A stretch of 64,000 nucleotides of DNA, taken from NCBI GenBank assembly GCA_018267385.1, contig JAFDYN010000008.1, positions 188,622 to 252,621 of the forward strand, written 5' to 3'. Positions 18,346 to 27,015 of the stretch are shown in pieces. The notes below the pieces were generated by a model. The model did not search any database. It was not told the origin of the DNA and saw nothing but the letters and a program-made list of their open reading frames with translations. This DNA comes from Bacteroidota bacterium. GTDB lineage: Bacteria > Bacteroidota > Bacteroidia > Chitinophagales > LD1. Made by a program: the position numbers and the translations under genes. Every line of letters begins with the position of its first letter. Positions within the stretch are counted from its first letter, which is position 1.

Positions 18346-20223
18346 ATGAAAGTAACGCTGGCACTCGCCCCTGTCTGGCAATCTGTGACACCGCATCTCG
18401 CGCTGGCCTTTCTCAAGGGCAGCCTGCAGCATGCGGGCTATGAGTGCACCACTATAGACTTCTCCATCCAGTTTCGCCCTTTTATGGTATCTGTCATGGG
18501 TGATAAGGGTGCCGAGGAGTATATCGCTTCGCACCCCAAACTTTATCAAGGCTGGGCTAAACAAATAGCCGATACCAAACCCGACATCGTAGGCCTCAGC
18601 ATACTCGGCTCAAACCTGGCCAACTCCGGCCTCATAGCCAGCGAGGTGCGCCGCCAGCTGCCGGGCGTGATGATAGTAGCCGGTGGCCCGAGTATGACGC
18701 GCGAGAATCTCGGCGCAGTGCAGGAGGTCCTCACCTTTGCCGACTACGTGATAGAGGGCGAGGGCGAGCAGGCGCTCGTAGAGTTCGTGCAGTGCTATGA
18801 GCAGCGGGGAGACTTTGCCAGGCTGAAGCAACTCTGGATGAAGGATGCCGCCGGTACCGCCATCTACACAGGCCATACCTCCCTGCAGAATATAGACTCG
18901 ATACCCTATCCGGACTTCACAGACTTTGACCGCAGTTCCTTTCCCAATCCGCGCAAACTACCTATACTATTCTCACGCGGCTGTATACTAAACTGCAACT
19001 ACTGCGAGAATAAATGGAACCACCTGACCCAGCGCTCCCGTACGGGGCGCAATGTGTTTGAGGAGCTGAAGCATATCGTAAAGAAGTATGACATCAATGA
19101 GTACATGTTTAACGATGACTCACTGATCTCCTCCAAGACCATGCGCCACATGGATGAGTATGCCGACCTGGTGCTGGCAGAGGGTCTGGCTATGCCATGG
19201 AATGTATACGGCACCCGCGTAGAAAGACTGCTCACGCAGCCCTTTGTAAATAAGCTGGCCCGCTCCGGGCTCAACCGGCTCTCGCTGGGCATAGAGAGTT
19301 TCTCCTCACGCGTGCAGAAGGAAATGGGCAAATCATCGCGCTATGATGATGCTGATAAAATGGTCCGCCTGCTCACCGGTGAGGGTGTCGCTACCGAGAC
19401 CTGGATCATCTACGGCTATCCTACAGAGAGCGATGCAGACTTTGACGAGACACTCCAGTGGTTTGTAAAGAATCCCGGCCTGCTAAAACACGTGACCGCC
19501 AATTCTTTTGGCCCCAATGCCAAGTACATGACCGACCGGCCGGGCATGGTCACATACTATGGCAGCAGACCCGGTCTCTGGCATAGTGAGGAGAGCACGC
19601 TGGATAAAAGGAAAGAGCGGTTTCTGGCACTGATGGATGTGCTAGAGCAGGCACGCCGCTCGCGCAGGGATTTCACCTTTCACTGTGGTGACCCGCTGTA
19701 TGTCAAATACTTTAACTCATGGACGCCAAAGGATAAGAAATTTCTGCTGGACAGCTGGGAGCGCATAGAGGATCCGGCCGGCTACAGGGCACGTCACTCC
19801 ACTATCTTCACAAAGATGCTCGGTGCCATAGGGATCAAAACCGCGGCAGGCATAGCACCTGAGGCCGCACCGGCTCTAGAAAAGAAAGAGCCACGGGAAA
19901 AGATAGTACTCGAGATAGGAGACCTGGCCGCTATGAAGAGCGGCCTATACGCAAGGATAGAGGCTCACCTCAGGCAGCAGCCGGACCTCACACCGGATCA
20001 GCGCCAGCAGAAACTAAGCGACTACATCACCATCATAGAGAATGTCAAAGTACACCTGATGGACAATCTCACTGAGGAGATATTTTTTGCCATCTCAGGC
20101 CATGGAGACCTGCCCATGATGCTGCAGGACCTGGATACCCATGCACCGGAGTATCTGGCACAGCGTACTCTGGAGTATGCAGGCGAGTTTGTGATACCAC
20201 AGTGGTCTCCCGCCACCACCTGA
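18346..20223 (+). CDS. B12-binding-domain radical SAM protein
   Basis: 625 residues. Residues 1-150 form the cobalamin-binding Rossmann-like domain (PHLALAFLKGSL, DIVGLSILGSN, IVAGGPSMT, VIEGEGEQAL). The radical SAM cluster motif is C213-x3-C217-x2-C220, followed by a TIM-barrel region with LSLGIESFSSRVQKEMGK. About 150 C-terminal residues are family-specific and carry no motif I know. Such proteins are cytoplasmic Fe-S enzymes that methylate or rearrange unactivated carbon in lipids, antibiotics or peptides. No biosynthetic partner genes are close, so the substrate is unknown. A TATATTTA box lies upstream. Confidence 0.9.
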   Translation: MKVTLALAPVWQSVTPHLALAFLKGSLQHAGYECTTIDFSIQFRPFMVSVMGDKGAEEYIASHPKLYQGWAKQIADTKPDIVGLSILGSNLANSGLIASEVRRQLPGVMIVAGGPSMTRENLGAVQEVLTFADYVIEGEGEQALVEFVQCYEQRGDFARLKQLWMKDAAGTAIYTGHTSLQNIDSIPYPDFTDFDRSSFPNPRKLPILFSRGCILNCNYCENKWNHLTQRSRTGRNVFEELKHIVKKYDINEYMFNDDSLISSKTMRHMDEYADLVLAEGLAMPWNVYGTRVERLLTQPFVNKLARSGLNRLSLGIESFSSRVQKEMGKSSRYDDADKMVRLLTGEGVATETWIIYGYPTESDADFDETLQWFVKNPGLLKHVTANSFGPNAKYMTDRPGMVTYYGSRPGLWHSEESTLDKRKERFLALMDVLEQARRSRRDFTFHCGDPLYVKYFNSWTPKDKKFLLDSWERIEDPAGYRARHSTIFTKMLGAIGIKTAAGIAPEAAPALEKKEPREKIVLEIGDLAAMKSGLYARIEAHLRQQPDLTPDQRQQKLSDYITIIENVKVHLMDNLTEEIFFAISGHGDLPMMLQDLDTHAPEYLAQRTLEYAGEFVIPQWSPATT

Positions 20224-20229
20224 CCAGAC

Positions 20230-20260
20230 TTAAAAGAAAAAGGCCACCCATCGGTGGCCT
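20230..20260 (-). terminator. Terminator of the T9SS adhesin gene
   Basis: On the minus strand a GGCCACC/GGTGGCC stem (20259-20253 with 20248-20242) with a 4-nt loop, followed by a T-rich tail (complement of 20230-20241), 25 nt after the stop codon. It also lies just behind the radical SAM gene, but the T tract is on the minus-strand side. Confidence 0.85.
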
Positions 20261-20284
20261 CTTCAGCAGATGTTATGTCTTTTG

Positions 20285-22522
20285 CTATTGTTTTACGAAT
20301 CTCTGCGTATGCTTGCTATCCAGAGATACGAAGTATACGCCCGGGGTCAGCCCGCTGATGTCTATCCTGCTGGATGTCTGAGAGACTGCATAGGTGCCCA
20401 CTTCATTGCCTATCATATCATGCAAGTGCAGGGTACCGCTGGCATCCGGTGTAGTCACGTTGATCACGTTGCGGGCAGGATTAGGATAGGCGTTAAAGGC
20501 TACCGCATCCGCCACATCATTGATACCGTTTGGTCCGGTAGAGGTACCAGAACTCAGCACCGCAAAGGGGCTGAATGACGTGATGCCTGTACGGCTGGTA
20601 GACCACATATTGCCGGACTGAGATACAGCGGCGGTAGCATTATAGGTATCCCACGCACCATTGGTATAGTGGCTCAGGTAGACCTTAGCACTATTGAACT
20701 GTGTTGACTCCATGGCCTGGCTCCAGTATGCCTCTACAGCAGCATTGGCACCGGTGGTCATATCAGACTCCAGATCCCAGCTTACTATTACCCCTTGCCT
20801 GCTGGCAGATACATCAGATCCGCTCGTACCGTTTGCATAGATACCGGTATGAGCCACCGCGTTGAAATTGGCAGCCGATCCGGCATTATTGCTCACGCGC
20901 AGTGGAGCATAGTAGCCCGCAGTACCTACAGGCAGCATCCCTGCGCCACCTGCACCTACATTGATCCTGAGGCTGCCGGTGCCTGATGTCAGGATATAGC
21001 TGGTGGCAGACCCACCACTGATACTACCTGTGCTCTGCACGGTCAGGTCATTGCCGGCCAGGTCCAGATTGCCACTGGTCAGCATCAGGCTGCCTGATAC
21101 AGTGAGTGGCGATGCCAGTGTAGCCCAGCTATTATTAGTAGTATTGATCTCCAGGTTTTGCACCTTGTCTCCACCTGTTGCAAATTTAAGAGCGCCCATC
21201 CCTCCTGCAGCGCTTCCTGCCAAAGTGATGTATGCCACGCTATCACTGTATATAGCTCCTGCAGTGGCAGTAGTAGTACCGCCCAGTGTCAGGTGCTTGC
21301 CGTTCAGCTTGAGATAGCCACTGGTCAGCGTGAGGATACCCGCTACCGTCATATCATTCGTCATCGTGACACCACTGTTTGCTCCCGTCACATTTACGGT
21401 CAGGCGGCCTATAGTAGATCCCCCGTTGGCCCATCGCAGGGAGTATGTAGTACCATTCAGCACCAGGCCAGAGCTGCCCGTAGCACTGAGGTAGCCTGCG
21501 CCTGACACCGGCCCTTGTAGAGTGAGCTGGCCACCACCGAGATACAATGTTCCAGCCTGCACATTCAGCGTGCCGTGGCAGGTCATATCAGACCCGAGTG
21601 TGAGAGAGCCGGCGCTGGTCGTATTCACATTGAGCGCCGCTACAGAGCTGCTACCGCTGGCAAAGGCAATGCTATTAGCAGCAGTACCACTCACAGTCAC
21701 GACGCTGGTGGTGCCTGCCATGAGGCATCCCGATCCGCTCGCAGATATGGACCCGCTGACAGAGAGGTTATACGCACCCATATTGAGCCTGCCCCCCATC
21801 AAAGAGAGGATACCCGAGATGGTCATATTGCCTCCCATATCGAGCCTGTCTGTAGCTGTGGGCAGGTTTACAGTTATATTCTGCAGGTTGGCAAAGGTGG
21901 TCTCTATCCCCATGGCTGAGATGCCCGGACTGGTATAGTAGAGATTGATCCTGCCGCCCTGGTGCCAGCTCTGGTAGTTATTGAAGCCGCCGCCGCCCAT
22001 ATTCAGCACCGCATTATCTATCAGTGTGAATGAAGCTCCCTGGCTAATGTTGAGGTTGCCTGCGAGCAGGCCCAGTGTATCTGCCACTATCACGTTGCCT
22101 TGCAGCGAGAGATTAGACTCGGAGTTGTAGAGATTATCCAGCGTCAAACTGCCACTGAAGAGCGAAGTACTAGATGCTCCCATGCGGAGGCTATGCAGTA
22201 CTATAGTACCATTACCATTGAGCTTGCCGCTGGTGATATCCAGACTATGCCAGCTGGTCAGCGTGCCGTATACAGTCAGGATGGCCTGAGAGTTATTGAG
22301 TGTCTCGTCCTGATCCATCGTCACCGTGATACCACTATTAATGATTATGAAATCACCGCCCGACAGGATAGCTGGTGGCGCTATGCCTGTGCTCCAGGTA
22401 GTACCGTCACTCCAGTTTCCGTTTTGGCTGGCTGTATAAGTAGAAGCATGTGAAGCAAAACCCAGACTCACCAGGCCGGTCATCACAGCTATCCTGCTAA
22501 AAAATGTAGAGGCTTTCATCAT
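20285..22522 (-). CDS. Beta-repeat surface protein with T9SS type A sorting domain
   Basis: 745 residues. Signal peptide (1-27), then NGNWSDGTTWSTG, a frequent start of Bacteroidota beta-strand-repeat proteins. Residues about 60-520 consist of degenerate repeats of 55-70 residues following the pattern L-x-x-G-x-L-x-L-x(4)-L-x(2)-G (for example LTSGYLKLNGKHLTLGG and LTSGNLDLAGNDLTVQS), which suggests a right-handed beta-helix or stacked fibre. A globular stretch follows, and the C-terminus is a type A sorting domain (AYPNPARNVINV ... LTPGVYFVSL ... QRFVKQ). Likely exported by the T9SS and attached to the surface as an adhesin-like fibre. No enzymatic motif was seen. Confidence 0.85.
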   Translation of the reverse strand: MMKASTFFSRIAVMTGLVSLGFASHASTYTASQNGNWSDGTTWSTGIAPPAILSGGDFIIINSGITVTMDQDETLNNSQAILTVYGTLTSWHSLDITSGKLNGNGTIVLHSLRMGASSTSLFSGSLTLDNLYNSESNLSLQGNVIVADTLGLLAGNLNISQGASFTLIDNAVLNMGGGGFNNYQSWHQGGRINLYYTSPGISAMGIETTFANLQNITVNLPTATDRLDMGGNMTISGILSLMGGRLNMGAYNLSVSGSISASGSGCLMAGTTSVVTVSGTAANSIAFASGSSSVAALNVNTTSAGSLTLGSDMTCHGTLNVQAGTLYLGGGQLTLQGPVSGAGYLSATGSSGLVLNGTTYSLRWANGGSTIGRLTVNVTGANSGVTMTNDMTVAGILTLTSGYLKLNGKHLTLGGTTTATAGAIYSDSVAYITLAGSAAGGMGALKFATGGDKVQNLEINTTNNSWATLASPLTVSGSLMLTSGNLDLAGNDLTVQSTGSISGGSATSYILTSGTGSLRINVGAGGAGMLPVGTAGYYAPLRVSNNAGSAANFNAVAHTGIYANGTSGSDVSASRQGVIVSWDLESDMTTGANAAVEAYWSQAMESTQFNSAKVYLSHYTNGAWDTYNATAAVSQSGNMWSTSRTGITSFSPFAVLSSGTSTGPNGINDVADAVAFNAYPNPARNVINVTTPDASGTLHLHDMIGNEVGTYAVSQTSSRIDISGLTPGVYFVSLDSKHTQRFVKQ

Positions 22523-22824
22523 CGTATGTTTTATAATTCAATACATTATATCATTCTGTACTAATACGATAACTATGCCATAAAAGATTCACACCATATA
22601 CTTAGTATTGATTTTCAATAACAAGGCACGACTTGTGGAGAAATATCCGTCCATATCCCACCACAAACTGTGGGTGGGATTTACTCAAACTGTATAAAAT
22701 AAGCGCTGTCCCCTTGGATATAAACTATTAATAATCAATCCAAAGCAGCGACGCGATGGGGAAAAGCAAAAGGCGCGTGCTGGCTCCTATCAGTGTCAAA
22801 ATACAACACTAAAGGAGCCCAGGA
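22523..22824. other. Gene-free gap with one hairpin
   Basis: This 302-bp A+T-rich gap holds the promoter side of the adhesin gene and one strong hairpin: ATCCCACC at 22655-22662 pairs with GGTGGGAT at 22673-22680, extended by ACA/TGT with a one-base bulge. No T tract follows, so a classic terminator is not supported. I see nothing else. Confidence 0.5.
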
Positions 22825-23031
22825 TTACCGCATCACCGGCAGGTCTACATAAGATGGATCGGCCATACTCGATGAGATATGAAACTCTGACGGCTGCGGC
22901 GATGGCAGGTTGAAGTGGCCTGTATCAGCCCCGGCCACAGACATACGGATGCTATGCCCCTTTTTGAACTGGCAGGATATCGGCAGCATATCAAAGGTCA
23001 GGCGCACCACCTCACCGGCATGGTAGGGCAG
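22825..23031 (-). pseudogene. Duplicated 3' remnant of the CocE-like hydrolase gene
   Basis: This frame encodes about 68 residues almost identical to the C-terminus of the hydrolase at 23347-25221 (LPYHAGEVVRLTFDMLPIS onward, differing mainly in the last 20 residues). Just upstream, at 23032-23034, an in-frame TAG follows, and nothing upstream resembles the rest of the hydrolase. It is therefore the tail of a lost second copy. The DNA identity is high but not perfect, so the duplication is not recent. Confidence 0.85.
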
Positions 23032-23064
23032 CTAGCCAGGACGCGCAGTCAGCCACACCGCATA

Positions 23065-23343
23065 TCAGCCAGCAGACTCGATTTGAAACTCCCGCCCCCT
23101 TATATCCCAGTGGCGCAGTTCCTCCATCTCCGCTTCGTCTATAGTGGCTATACCCAGTCCAAAGATTTCACCGCCTGGCGCACGCCCCCAGCCTATACCG
23201 AGTATTTTACGTTCCCTGACCTCACCATCCTTATCTATCAAAATGACGTCACCAGTATTAACATCGCCACCATGTATACTACCCGTCCAAACCAGCCCAA
23301 GGCCGGTTAGGATAAAAGCATCGGTTGTTTTAAATATTGCCAC
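23065..23343 (-). CDS. Stand-alone EF-Tu domain-2-like beta-barrel protein
   Basis: 92 residues from a GTG at 23343, three bases after the hydrolase stop codon, so it is probably translationally coupled. The sequence F-x-L-T-G-x-G-x-V-x-x-G-x-I-x-x-G-x-V-x-x-G-D at residues about 10-33 matches domain 2 of elongation factor Tu/SelB-like GTPases (FxITGRGTVxTGxIxxGxxxxGD). No G domain is present. Function is unknown; similar small proteins could bind RNA, tRNA or protein partners. It sits between the intact hydrolase gene and the duplicated 3' remnant of that gene, an odd arrangement. Confidence 0.65.
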   Translation of the reverse strand: MAIFKTTDAFILTGLGLVWTGSIHGGDVNTGDVILIDKDGEVRERKILGIGWGRAPGGEIFGLGIATIDEAEMEELRHWDIRGREFQIESAG

Positions 23344-23346
23344 AGT

Positions 23347-25221
23347 CTATTTGATCACAGGAAGCTCTATATAAGACGGGGCCTCCGCACCGCTGCTGAT
23401 CCGAAACTCAGAGGGCTGCGGAGATGGCAGATTGAAGTGGCCTGTGTCAGCCCCAGCCACAGACATACGGATGCTGTGCCCCTTTTTGAATTGATAGGAT
23501 ATCGGCAGCATATCAAAGGTAAGGCGCACCACCTCGCCGGCATGGTAGGGCAGCGCGTCTTCTTTGCGGTAGGTGTGGTCGGGGTAGGCGGTCTTGTAGG
23601 GACCCTCCTTGATCTCGCGGTCTACAGGGCGTATCATACCCTCTGTCACATAGGTCACCGAGCCATCAGGTGCTACATCCTCCAGATAGCAGAATACGGT
23701 CGCATCATCTGCATCAGCAGCAAAGTTCAAACCTACTACAGGATGGCCGGTGATCACTACTGTCTCCGCCAGCGGCTCACCCGTATAGCAGAGCAGCTTC
23801 TGGTCTGCTGCCCGGCGGTCGGGGTAGTGTGTGTCACCATGGCGATAGAGATCGGTCACGCTATTCCAGCGCGAGGTGCTGTCTGAGGTGGCAGTGTAGT
23901 CTACCTTATACCTGACCTCGCCTGAGGTCATAGGAGCGCTACCGGTAGAGAGGCGCTTATTTCCGGACAGGAAAACACGCGTAGCAGCCGCCGCACGCGG
24001 AGGCCATACGTCTGATGACTGCCACGTCTCCTCTCCTACTGTATAGTAGCTGTAGCGAGGCTCCCTGTCTATGCCATTGTCTATGCCCTTCAGGTAGTGA
24101 TCAAAAAAGCGGAGTATCTCCAGCTTTACATCAAACTTGACCTCACTAGAGGTAGCATACGGGCTCACATCGTCATGAGGGCCGTGATCCCAGGGGCCTA
24201 TGAGTACTTTCTTCGTATTATCTGTATTGAGGCTTGCATCCAGGCTGCCACGTGCCAGGCCGCCATCGTACCAGCCACCTATGCGGTAGATAGCCGTGCC
24301 TGAGTGTGCTATCTGGTCCAGCCGCTGGTGCACGCTACAGTCATCTGCACAGAGACCGGCGGTGCCTGCTTTGTCATTGCGAAACTTGACCTGCTGGAGG
24401 CCCACAGTGATATCAAAGTTGGTCTTGTGTTGTGCTATGGCCCTATCCAGTATCGCTTTGCCGTTGTCCCCCTTCACGGCGTGTATACCGGTTATGAGAT
24501 TGGCTTGCGGTGAGAATGGATGGAAGTCATTATTATCGAGCGAGCGTGTGGTATAGCCCCATATATCTACAAAAGGTCCCTGGCACACGCCACCCGGGAA
24601 GATGATATTCTTGTATAGATCAAAGATAGCAGAGCGCGGCACGCAGGCCTTCACCGCAGGGTGCTGATTGGCCAGGAGCATCTCTGCCGTGGTGCCCAGG
24701 TAGGAAATGCCTGTGGTACCGACCTTGCCATCACACCAGGACTGAGAGATGATCCAGTCTACCACCTGGCGGCCATCTGCTATCTCCTCCGGGCTAAACT
24801 CCATCTTGCGCTCACCGGGAGAGGCTCCAGTGCCGCGTACATCTACCACTACTACGGCATAGCCGTACGAGGTAAAAAACTTCACCTCGCTCTCCGGTAT
24901 CATACCAAAGACGGGGTCGCGCAGCATACTCAGCGGCCATTTGGCATGTATGGCGCGCACATAGCGTGTCAGGTAGACGATGGCCGGTATCTTCTTGCCC
25001 TCCTCCAGATGCTTAGGCAGGTAGACATCGGTAGCCAGCGGGGTACTATCCCGCATATAGACGTAGTGCGTGCTATACTTGAATCCGTCATAATCAGGCG
25101 TAGTATAGCCGGAGTAGATACCCGGCCTGCTGACCGGATGATGTGGAGTGTCATTTTTAGGTTTGGCAGCGTAGGTGGTCAGCGCCAGCATAGAGAGCAC
25201 GAGGAGTGTCAGATTCTTCAC
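23347..25221 (-). CDS. CocE/NonD family hydrolase (X-Pro dipeptidyl-peptidase S15 type)
   Basis: 624 residues with a signal peptide (MKNLTLLVLSMLALTTYA). The alpha/beta-hydrolase core carries VVDVRGTGASPGE and the nucleophile elbow GTTGISYLG (G-x-S-Y-x-G) at about residues 168-176. The C-terminal jelly-roll domain (from about 400; TFDMLPISYQFKKGHSIRM) is typical of the S15/CocE family. Members are serine acyl hydrolases such as Xaa-Pro dipeptidyl peptidase, cocaine esterase and glutaryl-7-ACA acylase; the substrate here cannot be assigned. Exported to the periplasm or beyond. Its 3' end is duplicated downstream. Confidence 0.9.
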   Translation of the reverse strand: MKNLTLLVLSMLALTTYAAKPKNDTPHHPVSRPGIYSGYTTPDYDGFKYSTHYVYMRDSTPLATDVYLPKHLEEGKKIPAIVYLTRYVRAIHAKWPLSMLRDPVFGMIPESEVKFFTSYGYAVVVVDVRGTGASPGERKMEFSPEEIADGRQVVDWIISQSWCDGKVGTTGISYLGTTAEMLLANQHPAVKACVPRSAIFDLYKNIIFPGGVCQGPFVDIWGYTTRSLDNNDFHPFSPQANLITGIHAVKGDNGKAILDRAIAQHKTNFDITVGLQQVKFRNDKAGTAGLCADDCSVHQRLDQIAHSGTAIYRIGGWYDGGLARGSLDASLNTDNTKKVLIGPWDHGPHDDVSPYATSSEVKFDVKLEILRFFDHYLKGIDNGIDREPRYSYYTVGEETWQSSDVWPPRAAAATRVFLSGNKRLSTGSAPMTSGEVRYKVDYTATSDSTSRWNSVTDLYRHGDTHYPDRRAADQKLLCYTGEPLAETVVITGHPVVGLNFAADADDATVFCYLEDVAPDGSVTYVTEGMIRPVDREIKEGPYKTAYPDHTYRKEDALPYHAGEVVRLTFDMLPISYQFKKGHSIRMSVAGADTGHFNLPSPQPSEFRISSGAEAPSYIELPVIK

Positions 25222-25387
25222 GGTGTATATGGTTTACCGCCGCAAAACTACAGTATGCATGCAAATCAAACAGCACCTCTCTGCGGCACATACTGAGACA
25301 ATGAAGAAGTTGACTTAATACGGAAACTATGGTCTATCTCTCTCAGGGATGGTATCAGTGAACGATAAAACGAAAGAAGGCTGGCTA

Positions 25388-26230
25388 TTATCCAAATACT
25401 TCAGATAACCGTAGCTGCTCCTTGAGCTGTACGCCACGCTCTGTCTCAGCCAGGCTGATCATCTCTACACTAGGGTCATGCTCCAGGAAGAGGAGATAAT
25501 CATTCTTTGCTGCCTCGGGTAGCAGTGACTCTTTCTCAGAGAGCGTCAATAGTGGTCTCGTGTCATACGCCATCACATATGGCAGCGGCACATGCCAGCG
25601 CGATGGGATCAGGTCAGCAGCATAGACTATCGTCTTGCCATTATAGCTGATATGCGGCGTGATCATGCTCTCCGTATGTCCGCTCACGGTTTTGATCAGT
25701 ACATCAGGATGTATCTCTCGTGAGCCGTCATTGATGAATTTCAGCTGGCCGCTCTCCTGTATGGGCAGTATGTTTTCTTTCAGAAAAGATGCCTTCTCTC
25801 TTGCATTAGGTTTGGTGGCCCACTCCCAGTGCTGCGCATTGCTCCAGTAGGTAGCATTCTTAAAGGCCGGTACCAGCTTCTCCCCTTCCCTCTTGATCGC
25901 CCCACCGCAGTGATCAAAGTGGAGGTGCGTAAGGAGTACATCTGTGATATCATCGGCTGAGAAGCCTAGCTTCGCCAGAGACTTGTCCAGCGTATCCTCG
26001 CCATGCGGCTCATAGCGGCTAAAGAATTTTTCATCCTGCTTATCACCTAGTCCTGTATCTACCAGTATCAGCTTCTTGCCATCCTCTATCAGCAGGCAGC
26101 GCATGGCCCAGGTACACATGCCATTAGGATCAGAGGGGTGGAGCTTCATCCACATACTCCTCGGCACCACGCCAAACATGGCGCCGCCATCCAGTTTGAA
26201 AAGTCCAGTGTCTATTGTATGTAGCTTCAT
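25388..26230 (-). CDS. MBL-fold metallo-hydrolase
   Basis: 280 residues, no signal peptide. The metallo-beta-lactamase motif HLHFDHCGG (H102, H104, D106, H107) is complete; later metal ligands are suggested by SGHTES (about 200-205) and YAADLIPSRWH. The overall pattern resembles the quorum-quenching lactonase/AttM and related esterase branch of the superfamily, but substrate is not determined. It starts 12 nt after the ribH stop on the same strand, so the two genes may be co-transcribed. Confidence 0.88.
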   Translation of the reverse strand: MKLHTIDTGLFKLDGGAMFGVVPRSMWMKLHPSDPNGMCTWAMRCLLIEDGKKLILVDTGLGDKQDEKFFSRYEPHGEDTLDKSLAKLGFSADDITDVLLTHLHFDHCGGAIKREGEKLVPAFKNATYWSNAQHWEWATKPNAREKASFLKENILPIQESGQLKFINDGSREIHPDVLIKTVSGHTESMITPHISYNGKTIVYAADLIPSRWHVPLPYVMAYDTRPLLTLSEKESLLPEAAKNDYLLFLEHDPSVEMISLAETERGVQLKEQLRLSEVFG

Positions 26231-26242
26231 GTTTGAAAGTCT

Positions 26243-26791
26243 TTAATTCAGCTCCTCATCAAAGTCTTCATCTTCAAACAGGTCGTCGATATCCTCGTCC
26301 TGTATGTGGCGCTCGCGGAGGGCCACCATCTTCAGGGCAGCGATGGCGCACTCGGTGCCCTTATTGCCATGCTTGCCGCCCGCACGGTCTACGGCCTGCT
26401 GGTGGTCATTGGTAGTGAGCAGGCCAAAGATGAATGGCGCATTAGCATCCAGAGAAAGGTTCATCAGTGCCTGTGAGACAGCGTTATTGATGTAGATGTC
26501 ATGATCAGTATCACCCTTGATCACACAGCCGAGCACGATCACGGCATCGCACTCCTCACCCAGGTAGAGCGTCTGCGCAGCTAGTGGCAGCTCGTAGGCA
26601 CCGGGCGCATAGTCCACTATGATGCTGTCCTCGCTCACATTGTGTGCCAGCAGGGTATTGATAGCTGCATCTCGCAGTGCAAAGGTGATGTCGCTGTTAT
26701 ACTCTGACACGATGATGCCTATGGTATAGGTCCTGCCATCAGGTATCTCCTTGGGGTCGTAGCTCGATAGGTTTTTGAGATTAGTAGCCAT
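26243..26791 (-). CDS. ribH: 6,7-dimethyl-8-ribityllumazine synthase
   Basis: 182 residues; it makes the lumazine precursor of riboflavin from 5-amino-6-ribitylaminouracil and dihydroxybutanone phosphate, in a 60-mer or decameric cytoplasmic shell. Recognisable parts are IIVSEYNSDIT (substrate strand), APGAYELPLAAQ, VIKGDTDHDIY with the catalytic His, and FGLLTTNDHQQAVDRAGG. It is longer than the usual 150-160 residues: there is an N-terminal extension and a very acidic C-terminal tail (DDLFEDEDFDEELN). No FMN riboswitch precedes it. Confidence 0.96.
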   Translation of the reverse strand: MATNLKNLSSYDPKEIPDGRTYTIGIIVSEYNSDITFALRDAAINTLLAHNVSEDSIIVDYAPGAYELPLAAQTLYLGEECDAVIVLGCVIKGDTDHDIYINNAVSQALMNLSLDANAPFIFGLLTTNDHQQAVDRAGGKHGNKGTECAIAALKMVALRERHIQDEDIDDLFEDEDFDEELN

Positions 26792-26852
26792 GTATGCTTT
26801 ATGATTGTTCGTTGAAATATATGCAGGTCAAATTTAAAAGAGATTTATCATT

Positions 26853-26921
26853 AACCGCAAAGAGCGCCAAGAACGCGAAGATATTTTCAAAACCTTTGCG
26901 TTCTCCGCGTCCTTTGCGGTT
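26853..26921. repeat. Long imperfect inverted repeat (AACCGCAAAG family)
   Basis: Arms at 26853-26880 and 26893-26921 match in about 24 of 28 positions when one is reversed and complemented, each beginning AACCGCAAAG and containing AGAACGC. The 12-bp loop is A+T-rich. It lies between ribH and the terminator of the next gene. Confidence 0.8.
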
Positions 26922-26957
26922 CCTTTTGTATCTGGCGATCAGATTGTCTTATCTCTA

Positions 26958-26993
26958 AAATAAAAAGAGGGAATGTGTCGCCACTTCCCTCTT
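26958..26993 (-). terminator. Terminator of the TPR membrane-protein gene
   Basis: Minus-strand stem AGAGGGAA/TTCCCTCT (26992-26985 with 26973-26966) extended by GTG/CAC with one bulge, followed by a T-rich tail; 23 nt after the stop codon. Confidence 0.85.
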
Positions 26994-27015
26994 CAGTTTC
27001 TTTCAGATAAGATAT

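Noticed and set aside
22655-22680. Terminator at the strong ATCCCACC hairpin
   Set aside because: No T tract follows on either strand, so it was kept only as a hairpin.
26792-26852. Possible FMN riboswitch upstream of ribH
   Set aside because: The upstream region lacks the conserved FMN-element helices and is mostly an inverted repeat.
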